From Bacteroidota bacterium (lineage in GTDB: Bacteria; Bacteroidota; Bacteroidia; Bacteroidales; PXBB01): a stretch of 9,826 bases of DNA. Below the pieces are notes generated by a model, which worked only from the letters and a program-made list of their open reading frames with translations, was not told the origin of the DNA and did not search any database. Both the position numbers and the translations under genes were made by a program. Of this stretch, positions 1-7,600 are shown in pieces (the first letter of the stretch is position 1; the number at the start of each line of letters is the position of its first letter). The stretch lies in contig JAKIYU010000076.1 of the NCBI GenBank assembly GCA_022708385.1, positions 1-9,826 on the forward strand, written 5' to 3'.

Positions 1-276
1 ATCGGCAGATGTAAAAGTTATAGAGTCGGTGTTGTTGCCAACAGCCAATAATTTACCCTGAACATTAATTTTGTAATATCCCTGAAAGATAATATCTACT
101 CCCGGCTCAATAATTAATGTTGTACCATTGTTTATTTGTATGTTGCCTTGTATAAGGTATGGTGAATTGACTTGCGTCCAGGAGCCGCTTACCGTTCCTC
201 CGGGTATAACAGTCTGAGATGAAATACCAGATATAAAAATCAAGGTAATAATTGTAAATAAAAATAGCTTTTTCAT
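1..276 (-). CDS. Exported protein, beta-helix-like N-terminus (partial, 3' end outside window)
   Basis: An open frame of 92 codons starts with ATG at 276-274 and runs off the left edge without a stop. The first 20 residues (MKKLFLFTIITLIFISGISS) form a clear Sec signal peptide, and Q21 is a likely mature N-terminus. The next part, residues about 24-75, goes from PGGTVSGSW through NIQINNGTTLIIEPGV to INVQGKLLAVGN. This pattern of short strands with 'NGTTLIIEPGV' and 'GKLLAVG' is seen at the start of right-handed beta-helix surface proteins, in which the first coil is often followed by 'TDSITFTS', as here at residues 83-90. In Bacteroidota many such proteins are T9SS cargo with a C-terminal sorting domain, but that end is not visible, so cargo status is only inference. 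The specific function is unknown. The start is fixed by the signal peptide and lies after an AT-rich leader. Confidence 0.82.
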   Translation of the reverse strand, partial: MKKLFLFTIITLIFISGISSQTVIPGGTVSGSWTQVNSPYLIQGNIQINNGTTLIIEPGVDIIFQGYYKINVQGKLLAVGNNTDSITFTSAD

Positions 277-558
277 TTCATTAGGGTTATTGAAAATAAA
301 GGGTGAATAGGTCTGTATTTTTTATAAAATTAGGTATATATATTCGATAAAACATAAAAAAATTACAGACACACCCATTTTAATAGATAAGTATGTAACA
401 TATTTTAATAATAATACAGAAATAATTTTCGTTAACCGTTAATAATTGAAGTTATATAGCATTTGAATTGCTTAATTAACAATATATACAAAAATATTTA
501 CTGATATATATTTATGTTAATAAGACAAAGTCAAATTTTGAGTGTGTAGAAGTGATAT
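277..558. other. AT-rich intergenic region, probable leader of the leftmost gene
   Basis: These 282 bases separate the stop of the YqaE-type lipoprotein gene from the start of the leftmost gene, both on the minus strand. No coding frame stands out. A minus-strand TATTTTTG at 496-489 fits the Bacteroidota -7 box TAnnTTTG, but the nearest TTTG upstream of it (529-526) is 29 bases away, too far for a normal -33 box, so it is only a weak promoter candidate. A short palindrome, TTAAC-C-GTTAA, lies at 432-442 and could be a protein site or chance. I see no stable terminator hairpin. Confidence 0.4.
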
Positions 559-1146
559 TTAGATTACATCAAAAACAACGAGCAGGGCGTAAATTTCACC
601 AGGCACCCAGAACAATATTGTGAGAATGATACTGAGCAGGAATTCGCTTCCGGTGCCTCTGGCAAGCAGTACAGCCAGCGGGGGGAGGATGATGGCAAGA
701 ATGACAAGGAGTAGCAGTTCAACGTCGTTGGTGTTGCTGGTCGAAGCAGTATTAGGTTTTTCGAAAAACCTTTGGGCTAAAAAGGATTTAATTTCACTGC
801 GATGGGCAGGCGTGTTCATTTTCTCTATGGCTTTAGCCAAGGTTTTGTGTATTTTAACAGGTTTTTCTATTGCAGGAACAGCTGTGGTGTTTATTTTTTC
901 AATAACCGGTGCCTTAAAAGCCGGAGTTTCGATGGCATTGCAGGTTAATGTAGGTATCTGTGTATATGACTGCTTTTCCTGAACGGATTGGTCAGAGCGG
1001 GGTGTAGTCAGGCGGTTACTCCCTTTTTTGAAGTCAGTGTATTTTTGTGCCGTAAAATCATTGGTTTTCAATGAAGTACATGAAGAAAGAAATACGGCAA
1101 TCAAAATTACCATGACTGCGTTAAGTTTCATCATTTTGTTTTTCAT
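559..1146 (-). CDS. Lipoprotein with C-terminal YqaE/Pmp3-family membrane domain
   Basis: This 195-residue protein has two recognisable ends. Residues 1-23 are a lipoprotein signal with lipobox L-S-S-C and lipidated C23. Residues about 142-192 are a YqaE/Pmp3 (UPF0057) domain: a first hydrophobic helix with ILPPLAV (153-159), a short polar turn ARGTGSE, and a second helix with ILTILFWVPGEIYAL. Free-standing Pmp3/YqaE proteins are about 50 residues of just this hairpin and sit in the cytoplasmic membrane; their yeast and plant members affect membrane potential and salt tolerance. The middle (24-140) is Thr/Lys/Pro-rich, low in hydrophobicity and probably an extended linker. The start at 1146 gives the best signal; Met5 and Met6 are possible alternatives. 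It lies 19 bases after tnaA with no visible terminator between, so cotranscription is likely, although no functional link to tryptophanase is evident. The exact role is unknown. Confidence 0.85.
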   Translation of the reverse strand: MKNKMMKLNAVMVILIAVFLSSCTSLKTNDFTAQKYTDFKKGSNRLTTPRSDQSVQEKQSYTQIPTLTCNAIETPAFKAPVIEKINTTAVPAIEKPVKIHKTLAKAIEKMNTPAHRSEIKSFLAQRFFEKPNTASTSNTNDVELLLLVILAIILPPLAVLLARGTGSEFLLSIILTILFWVPGEIYALLVVFDVI

Positions 1147-1165
1147 AAATAAAATAATTTAAGGG

Positions 1166-2545
1166 TTAATAAATTTTTTCAAGCTCAACGGTAAAGTGCC
1201 TCATGATAGGGGCTTCGTAAGTAATTCTGTAACCTTTGCGTATGTCATTTCTTCTGTTATACACATTGATAAGAGCTGCAGCAACGTAGTCCATGTGGTT
1301 GTTGGTGTAAACCCTCCGGGGTATGGCCAGTCGGAGCAGTTCGAGGGTGGGATATCTGTTTTCGCGGGTATCGGGGTCGCGGTCGGCTAGGAGTGTGCCA
1401 ATTTCAACACCTCTGACACCTCCTTCGATGTACAGTTCAATGGCCAGGGTCTGGGCCACAAGCTCTTCCTTGGGCAGGTGGGGTAGGAACTTAGTGGCAT
1501 CCACAAAAACGGCATGGCCTCCTACAGGCATTTGTATGGGAACACCTGCTGCTATGAGCTGTTGGCCGAGGTATTCAATTTGTTTAATGCGTGATTCGAG
1601 GTAATCAAACTCAGTGCCTTCATACAGGCCCTGGGCCAGGGCATTCATATCCCTGCCCGACATGCCACCATAAGTGATATAACCTTCGAACATGATGTTA
1701 AAAACAGTAGCATTTTTGAAGGTTTCTTCATTTTTAAAACCGATAAATCCCCCCATGTTCACAATGGCGTCTTTTTTACTGCTCATGGTCATCATGTCGG
1801 CATTGGCAAACATATCCCATACAATTTCCTTGATGGTTTTTTCTTTGTAAGCTTCTTCCCTGAGTTTGATGAAATAGGCATTTTCGGCAAAACGAGCGGA
1901 ATCGAATACAACAGGGATGCCATAGCGGGTTGCCATAGCCTTCACATCTTTGAGGTTTTGCATAGATACAGGCTGCCCGCCGGAAGAGTTGCAGGTAACG
2001 GTAACAACAATACAGGGAATTTTTTCTTTGGGATAACTTTTAAGTACCTGTTCGAGTTTATTCAGGTCAATGTTGCCTTTGAAAGGATGGAGGTTTGTTG
2101 TTTCGAAAGCTTCATCTATAGTGCAGTCTATAGCATGGGCTTTACGGAATTCGATATGGCCTTTGGTGGTGTCGAAGTGGGAATTGCCTGGAACGACATC
2201 GCCTTCTTTAATGAGGGTAGAAAAAAGCACATTCTCTGCGGCGCGGCCCTGGTGGGTGGGCAGGAAATAGTCGAATCCAAGGATACTCTTTATCGCATTT
2301 TTCATTTTAAAGTAGGAAGATGCTCCGGCATAACTTTCATCGCCTAACATAAGTTCCGACCATTGCCGGTCGCTCATCGCACCTGTTCCTGAGTCGGTCA
2401 GCAGGTCGATGAAAACCTGGTCACTATTAAGTTTAAACAGGTTGTAACGGGCATCTTTAATCCATTGAATTCTTTGGTTGCGTGTGCTTTTTTTGATGGG
2501 CTCTACCATCTTTATCTTATAGGATTCTGCAAAAGGTAAATTCAT
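1166..2545 (-). CDS. tnaA: Tryptophanase (L-tryptophan indole-lyase)
   Basis: A 459-residue PLP enzyme of the beta-eliminating lyase family, cytoplasmic and tetrameric in known members, which splits L-tryptophan into indole, pyruvate and ammonia. Visible landmarks are LLTDSGTGAMSD (48-59), THQGRAAEN (97-105), the cofactor-binding FDSAR (D215, R218), the Schiff-base lysine K258 in MSSKKDA, and R405 in LLRLAIPRR, expected to hold the substrate carboxylate. The family also contains tyrosine phenol-lyase, and the residues that separate the two favour tryptophanase. V380-E381-I382 stands where tyrosine phenol-lyase has Met-Glu-Arg (M379, R381), D125 where it has T124, and H450 in MRHFT matches the tryptophanase histidine (H463 in E. 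coli) where the other enzyme has Phe. Length is normal and the frame intact. No TnaC-type leader peptide or tryptophan permease gene is visible; the leader instead holds an unusual inverted repeat. The product indole is a signalling molecule in gut and other bacteria. Confidence 0.96.
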   Translation of the reverse strand: MNLPFAESYKIKMVEPIKKSTRNQRIQWIKDARYNLFKLNSDQVFIDLLTDSGTGAMSDRQWSELMLGDESYAGASSYFKMKNAIKSILGFDYFLPTHQGRAAENVLFSTLIKEGDVVPGNSHFDTTKGHIEFRKAHAIDCTIDEAFETTNLHPFKGNIDLNKLEQVLKSYPKEKIPCIVVTVTCNSSGGQPVSMQNLKDVKAMATRYGIPVVFDSARFAENAYFIKLREEAYKEKTIKEIVWDMFANADMMTMSSKKDAIVNMGGFIGFKNEETFKNATVFNIMFEGYITYGGMSGRDMNALAQGLYEGTEFDYLESRIKQIEYLGQQLIAAGVPIQMPVGGHAVFVDATKFLPHLPKEELVAQTLAIELYIEGGVRGVEIGTLLADRDPDTRENRYPTLELLRLAIPRRVYTNNHMDYVAAALINVYNRRNDIRKGYRITYEAPIMRHFTVELEKIY

Positions 2546-2558
2546 ATTATGTAAAAAA

Positions 2559-2626
2559 TTAAATTAAACACTAAGCCGGTTGAAGGCATGAAATTAAGTA
2601 AAAATAAAAGGAGGTGTTTAATTTAA
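2559..2626 (-). promoter_or_regulatory. Perfect 13-bp inverted repeat in the tnaA leader
   Basis: TTAAATTAAACAC at 2559-2571 is the exact reverse complement of GTGTTTAATTTAA at 2614-2626, leaving a 42-base loop. In the tnaA transcript the second arm ends 13 bases before the start codon and is followed directly by six U residues (2558-2553). The shape resembles a terminator or attenuator, but the stem is mostly A-U and the loop is large, so the fold would be weak unless a protein or a second structure helps. A role in controlling tnaA is inference from its position alone. Confidence 0.45.
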
Positions 2627-2637
2627 AAACGGTCTCT

Positions 2638-2659
2638 TTCCTTGATGTTTATAAAGGAA
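2638..2659 (-). terminator. Possible weak terminator hairpin after the FISUMP gene
   Basis: On the minus strand, TTCCTT (2659-2654) and AAGGAA (2643-2638) can form a 6-bp stem with a 10-base loop. A run of five T residues follows at 2629-2625, but 8 bases separate it from the stem, so this is a poor intrinsic terminator. It sits 51 bases after the FISUMP stop codon and could instead be part of the folded tnaA leader. Confidence 0.25.
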
Positions 2660-2709
2660 TTGCAGAGTGATAGGAGGGAGATATTCAGATAAATACCGAT
2701 TTTCATAGA

Positions 2710-3345
2710 TTAATTCTTGACACAACGTACACTGAAAGAGTTTTCTTTATTGTTATAAGGGCGTTTTATCTTGGCGCCCATGGTTATTTCCCTGTTCCAT
2801 GCGTCGTAGCTTTGCTGGGCGGTAGTTGAAGACCAGAAATAGCCGCCGTAAGTGATGTCGTTATACTGGTTGAGTGTATTGCCGAAGCCACCCAGTTTGG
2901 CGTTAAAGCCTGAAGAGCCGCCCTCTTTAAGCTTGGTGCCTTCGTCGGTGCCTCTGTCCCAACCTTCTTCATCAGCTTCGGCCTGACTCATGCCAAGATA
3001 CTTTTCGAGGGTTTTCCATTCGGCGTCGGATGGTAAATGCCACCCTGAAGGACATGCTGTCATAGCAGCCGCATGTTTGTAAAGCCTTCCGTAGGTGTTG
3101 CAATGGGCTGTATTGTTTTCATAACACGAACTGCCCGTAACATTATATTTAAGGTTTTCTTTAGTCCAGTACTGATTGCCTATTTTGACAATGTTATATA
3201 CATTACCTCCGGCATCTGTAACAGTTGTGGGTTCGTTATTGTTGTTATTATTGTTGTCGTCGCTGTTGTCTTTTTTACAGGAATTTACAGTAAGTAAAAG
3301 GGGAAAGACCAATAAAAGCAAAAAGAATGACAGAATCTTTTTCAT
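2710..3345 (-). CDS. FISUMP-domain lipoprotein
   Basis: From the ATG at 3345 this encodes 211 residues. Residues 1-23 are a lipoprotein signal (MKKILSFFLLLL... with N-S-C and lipidated C23). A charged, Asn-rich linker with seven consecutive Asn (31-37) follows. The rest, about 42-211, matches the Fibrobacter succinogenes major paralogous domain (FISUMP): GNVYNIVKIGNQYWTKENLK (47-66), CPSGWHLPSDAEW (98-110), GYFWSSTT (168-175) and the terminal FSVRCVKN. Four cysteines in the domain (C74, C82, C98, C208) could pair in the periplasm or outside the cell. FISUMP proteins are common, often multicopy, surface or secreted proteins of Bacteroidota and Fibrobacteres with no firmly known function. An in-frame TTG at 3372 would add nine residues before the signal; the ATG is preferred because MKK followed by the hydrophobic core is a standard signal start. 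The gene is divergent from the PorV-like gene. Confidence 0.9.
   Translation of the reverse strand: MKKILSFFLLLLVFPLLLTVNSCKKDNSDDNNNNNNNEPTTVTDAGGNVYNIVKIGNQYWTKENLKYNVTGSSCYENNTAHCNTYGRLYKHAAAMTACPSGWHLPSDAEWKTLEKYLGMSQAEADEEGWDRGTDEGTKLKEGGSSGFNAKLGGFGNTLNQYNDITYGGYFWSSTTAQQSYDAWNREITMGAKIKRPYNNKENSFSVRCVKN
3235..3255 (-). repeat. Seven-codon Asn run in the FISUMP linker
   Basis: Seven Asn codons in a row, a mix of AAC and AAT rather than a pure trinucleotide repeat, follow the acidic stretch DNSDD just after the lipidated cysteine. This fits a flexible tether holding the FISUMP domain away from the membrane. The mixed codons suggest that it is less prone to slippage than a pure repeat would be. 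Confidence 0.6.
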
Positions 3346-3369
3346 AGGCAGTGTTATTAAATTTAATTT

Positions 3370-3377
3370 CAAATGTA
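3370..3377 (-). promoter_or_regulatory. Bacteroidota -7 promoter box for the FISUMP gene
   Basis: TACATTTG on the minus strand (3377-3370) is an exact match to the TAnnTTTG box of the primary Bacteroidota sigma factor. Its downstream edge is 24 bases before the ATG at 3345, so the transcript would have a short leader. A TTTG at 3393-3390 is only 12 bases further upstream, closer than the usual 19-21, so the -33 element is not convincing. Confidence 0.42.
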
Positions 3378-3417
3378 TGATTTTTTTTTCAAACTGATTT
3401 TTTTTTAAGAATATTTT

Positions 3418-3449
3418 TTAGCAAAACAGACTTTATTTTTATATATTTG
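3418..3449 (+). promoter_or_regulatory. Bacteroidota promoter for the PorV-like/C25 peptidase unit
   Basis: TATATTTG at 3442-3449 is an exact TAnnTTTG -7 box. TTAG at 3418-3421, one mismatch from the TTTG -33 box, lies 20 bases upstream, which is the expected spacing. Transcription would start near 3455, leaving a leader of about 65 bases. The start codon at 3520 follows an A-rich stretch (AAAAACTAAAAG), as usual in this phylum, instead of a Shine-Dalgarno site. Confidence 0.5.
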
Positions 3450-3519
3450 TATCTATTTCTATCTTTTGAAGAATTATTACACGCATAAATTATGAACTTT
3501 CAAATATAAAAACTAAAAG

Positions 3520-4605
3520 ATGATTAAGCGTTTTTTATTTATTGTTACCTTAATTGCATTTGTATTTGCTCATTTATTTTCTCAAACGGCCAAATACAGC
3601 AACGAGTTTATGGCGCTTGGTTTAGGGGCAAGAGGCCTGGGTATGTCGGGTACTATGACTGCCATTACAGATGATGTTCATGCGGGTTACTGGAACCCTG
3701 CAGGATTACTGAACGTTGATGCGCACAGGCAGTTGGGTATTATGCATGCAGAATATTTTGCTGGGATAGCCAAGTACGATTATGCTGCCATGGCAGCTAA
3801 AATTGATGCTTCAAGCTCAGCCGGCTTATCTGTTATTCGCTTTGCCATTGATGACATACCCAATACCACTGAACTCATTGATAATGATGGTAATATTAAT
3901 TACGACAAACTCAAATCGTTTTCGGCAGTTGATTTTGGTGTTCTGTTATCTTATGCACGCCTCATGCCTGTAGAGGGCTTGAGTATAGGCGCTAATGCCA
4001 AAATTATCAAGCGTAAAGCAGGTGACTTTGCCAAAGCATGGGGTTTTGGTTTTGATTTTGGCGGGCAGTATAAATACAACGAATGGCTTTTTGGTGCTGT
4101 GCTTAAGGATGCCACTTCTACTTTCAATGCATGGAGTTACACTTTCGATGATAAAACAAGAGATATTCTGGCAATGACAGGCAACGATGTGCCGACAAGT
4201 TCAACTGAAATTACATTGCCCAAACTTATTCTCGGTGTTGGACGCCATTTTACTTTTATGGATAAATTTACAGTGACGCCTGCTTTTGATTTTGACCTGA
4301 CTACCGACAAAAAAAGAAATGTACTTGTTAAGTCAGGTCTTTTCTCAATTGACCCACACTTGGGCTTGGAACTGGGCTATAATAAAATTGTATTTTTAAG
4401 AGCGGGCATTGGAAATGTTCAGAAAGAAACCGATGAAACAGGAAAAAAAGTGACTACTTTCCAAATGAATATGGGGCTTGGTGTAAATATAAGCAACAAA
4501 TTTTCAATCGATTATGCTTTGACAGATATAGGTAATAATTCTATTGCGCTCTATTCCAACATTTTTTCATTACGCATTAATATTAACAGAAAAGAAGAAA
4601 ATTAA
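3520..4605 (+). CDS. PorV/PorQ-family outer-membrane beta-barrel protein (PorV2-like)
   Basis: A 361-residue protein with a signal peptide (residues 1-21, cleavage likely S21|Q22). The conserved N-terminal block of the family is clear: ALGLGARGLGMSG (32-44), an acidic ITDD, then YWNPAGL (57-63). The remainder alternates short amphipathic strands and ends in a typical barrel strand (SNIFSLRININ), as in FadL-type outer-membrane barrels. P. gingivalis PorV, the best-known member, is an outer-membrane protein of the type IX secretion system that carries cargo from the translocon to the PorU sortase. Here the gene sits 2 bases before a PorU-type C25 protein, so translational coupling and partnership are likely. 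Whether this is the housekeeping PorV or a paralogue cannot be settled without the rest of the genome. The unusually large partner favours a paralogous PorV2-type role. Confidence 0.88.
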   Translation: MIKRFLFIVTLIAFVFAHLFSQTAKYSNEFMALGLGARGLGMSGTMTAITDDVHAGYWNPAGLLNVDAHRQLGIMHAEYFAGIAKYDYAAMAAKIDASSSAGLSVIRFAIDDIPNTTELIDNDGNINYDKLKSFSAVDFGVLLSYARLMPVEGLSIGANAKIIKRKAGDFAKAWGFGFDFGGQYKYNEWLFGAVLKDATSTFNAWSYTFDDKTRDILAMTGNDVPTSSTEITLPKLILGVGRHFTFMDKFTVTPAFDFDLTTDKKRNVLVKSGLFSIDPHLGLELGYNKIVFLRAGIGNVQKETDETGKKVTTFQMNMGLGVNISNKFSIDYALTDIGNNSIALYSNIFSLRININRKEEN

Positions 4606-4607
4606 TT

Positions 4608-7600
4608 ATGAAACCATTTTATTCCTTTTCAAATATTAAGTCAATCAAAAAGACGCTGCTCGTTCCATTGTTCATTTTAATTCTTGTTTTAGCAGCTTCC
4701 TATTCTGCAATATCACAGCCTTATGGCAACGAATGGATAAATTACGACCAGGTTTATTTTAAAATTAAGGTAAGTAAAGAAGGCATATATCGTATTTCTT
4801 ATAATACTTTAGTAGCCGCCGGTGTTCCTATAGGCACTTTTGACCCGAGAAGCCTGCAGCTATTCAACAAAGGCGAAGAACAATATATTTATGTTCATAA
4901 TGAAAATACCGGCGTTTTTACGGCGAATGATTATATTGAATTTTATGCCAATAAAAACGATGGCTGGTTTGATGCCGCCTTGTTTAATTCTCCAGGTACA
5001 CATACCAATCCCTATTATAGCTTGATTAATGATACCGCTGTGTATTTTCTGACATGGAATAACATACTGAATAACAGGCGGGTTGCTCTTATTATGGATT
5101 CAAATTTCAGTCCCTATGTGCCTATCCCGTATTTTTATGCCATTAATCATCAGAATTACACAGACACCTATTTTTACGGGGAAACCAATCTTTTCGGAGG
5201 CACCGATGCAGAATACACTACAGGAGAAGGCTGGTTTGATAACGGCGTTTCTTTAGGCGGCACAATAACCAAAACACTTCAGACACCTAATTTTCTTTCA
5301 ACGGGTCCTGCCGCAACACTTACAATGGCTTTGGTTGGAGCTTCTCTTCCTATGCATCATCTGCGAATTAGTATGCCGGGGCAGGTTTTTGATACGACTT
5401 ATGTAGGCTACAAAAATTTTCTCATTAACCGTCAGATTCCAGCAAACCTGCTTAACGCTTCTGGTAACCCGTTTGTTTTTTCTTCCATCGACGACCAGGG
5501 CTCAAGCGCCGATAGAAACACCGTAGCTTATATCAGGTTGAAATACCCGCAAACACTTAATTTAAACAATGCCTCCACTTACAGAATGTATGTGCCCGAT
5601 GGTACTCAAAACAGTGCTTATCTGTACTTGTCCAATTTTAATCTGGGTACTAACGATTCAGTAATACTTTATGATGTTACCAATCACAAAAAAATTAAAG
5701 TGGTACGTAATGGTAATATGTTACAGGCGCTTGTACCTAACTCTGGAGGCGAGAAATTCTGTTATATAAGCAGTTCGGCTCAGATTATCAATGTAACAGA
5801 TATTCAACCTGTAAATACAGACATGGGAAATTATGCCAAGTTTACCGATTATTCCAATGCTGTTTATTCCAATTCTGATTATCTGATTGTTACTCATGCC
5901 AGTTTGGCTACTGAGGCTACGAACTATAAAAATTACAGGCAATCAACAGGTTACAATGTGTTGATGGTGTATGCTGACGAGCTTTATGACCAGTTTGCTT
6001 ATGGAATTGCCAAACATCCCCTTTCCATAAGAAATTTTGCACGTTTTGCTATGAATACATTTTCAGGAACCCCTAAGGCTCTTTTTCTTTTAGGTAAATC
6101 GTACACTGCTATGGCTTACAGAAAAAATGCTGCCTTTTATGCCGGTACTTTAGTGCCCACATTTGGTGTTCCTGCCTCCGACAATCTGTTCACTTCGAGA
6201 ATTATCGACACACTTTATCAGCCTGCAATACCCACGGGCCGTCTGGTGGCTCAGAATAACACCCATGTGAGCATTTACCTCAATAAGGTAATTGCTTATG
6301 AAGACACCCAGCAGATAGCACAGCAAGCCCCTGAACTCTGGATGAAAAATGTATTGCATTTCGGTGGAGGAACCAGTATTACCGAGCAGTCTCAAATTGC
6401 ATCTTACCTTGGAAATTATAAGGAAATCATTGAAGATACTTTATTTGGCGGGTATGTGCGTACGTTTTTAAAAACATCTTCAGCACCTATTCAGATTAAT
6501 CAGTCGGATTCACTTAAAGAAATAATTAATAACGGAGTTTCGTTAATGACATTTTTTGGGCATGCTTCAGGAACAGGGTTTGACCAAAGTATTGACAATC
6601 CGTCGGAATATAACAATACAGGAAAATATCCCTTTTTATTTGCCAATTCCTGTTTTGCAGGCGATATTTTCAGTTCAGGTCTGAGTTCAAGTGAGGCTTT
6701 TGTTTTAATTCAGGATAAAGGTGTTATTGGTTATCTGGCCTCTACAGCCCCTTCGCCTGTAGGGTCCCTTAACACGTATGCCAGCTGGTTTTATAAAAAC
6801 ATCTGTTATCTTAATTATGGCAAACCAATAGGTGCTTGTATCCAAAAAACCGTAAACAATGTTCAGGCAACGGCACCTGGTAACCCCTATGTAAAAGAAG
6901 TGTGTCTGGTTACAGTATTACATGGTGATCCTGCCATAAAACTTAATTCTTTCGAGAAACCCGACTTTGAAGTCACGGCGTCGTCAATTTATTACGATCC
7001 TGCTTTTGTTACCACAGAAACAGATTCATTCACAGTTTATGTTATTGCTACCAATAAAGGAAGGGCTGTTAGCGGCAATTATATTGTCGAGTTAAAAAGA
7101 ACTTACCCCGATGGAAGCGTGACGGATACCTACATGAAACAGATTCCGGCCACTGCATTTAAAGATACTATTTCTTTTAAATTGCCTGTCGATAAGGTTA
7201 ACGGCGTTGGTGTTAATGTGATTAAGGTGTCACTTGATTTGTATAACGATTATGATGAAATTACAAAAGTAAACAATACAGTTACAGTCAGTTTACTTAT
7301 TAAATCGATGGATATTATACCAATTTATCCGGCTAAATATGCTGTAATCCCAAATGCAAACGGTCTTACTTTAAAAGCATCCACAGGAGATCCTTTTATG
7401 GGTGTCAAGAATTATATTTTTCAAATTGACACTACCGACAGTTTTAACTCTCCATTTCTTACAATTCATCAGGTTTCCGACTCAGGTGGTGTAATTAACT
7501 GGACACTTCCGCCTACGTTCGTATTAACCGACAGTACAGTTTATTACTGGAGGGTCGCTCTCGATAATTCTCAGCCGGTATGGCGCGAAAGCTCTTTTCA

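Noticed and set aside
432..442. TTAAC-C-GTTAA palindrome as an operator
   Set aside because: Five-base arms in very AT-rich sequence are expected by chance, and it is not placed against a convincing promoter.
1958..2347. Plus-strand open frame of 129 codons opposite tnaA
   Set aside because: It lies fully within the strongly conserved tnaA coding region on the other strand and encodes no recognisable domain; it is an antisense shadow.
1166..2545. Tyrosine phenol-lyase (tpl) instead of tryptophanase
   Set aside because: The discriminating positions D125, V380, I382 and H450 follow tryptophanase; tyrosine phenol-lyase has Thr, Met, Arg and Phe there.
2645..2692. Short plus-strand peptide (ATG at 2645, 15 codons) served by the AAAGGAGGTGTT Shine-Dalgarno-like site
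   Set aside because: The site is 26 bases from the ATG, too far for initiation, and the peptide has no recognisable features.
2623..2706. A 27-codon minus-strand frame (MKIGIYLNIS...) upstream of tnaA as a TnaC-like leader peptide
   Set aside because: It contains no Trp codon, shows no resemblance to TnaC, lacks the WFNIDN-type core and begins only 4 bases after the FISUMP stop codon. Chance is the simplest account.
3346..3372. TTG start at 3372 for the FISUMP lipoprotein
   Set aside because: It would overlap the TACATTTG promoter box and add nine residues before a normal MKK signal start; the ATG at 3345 is a better start.
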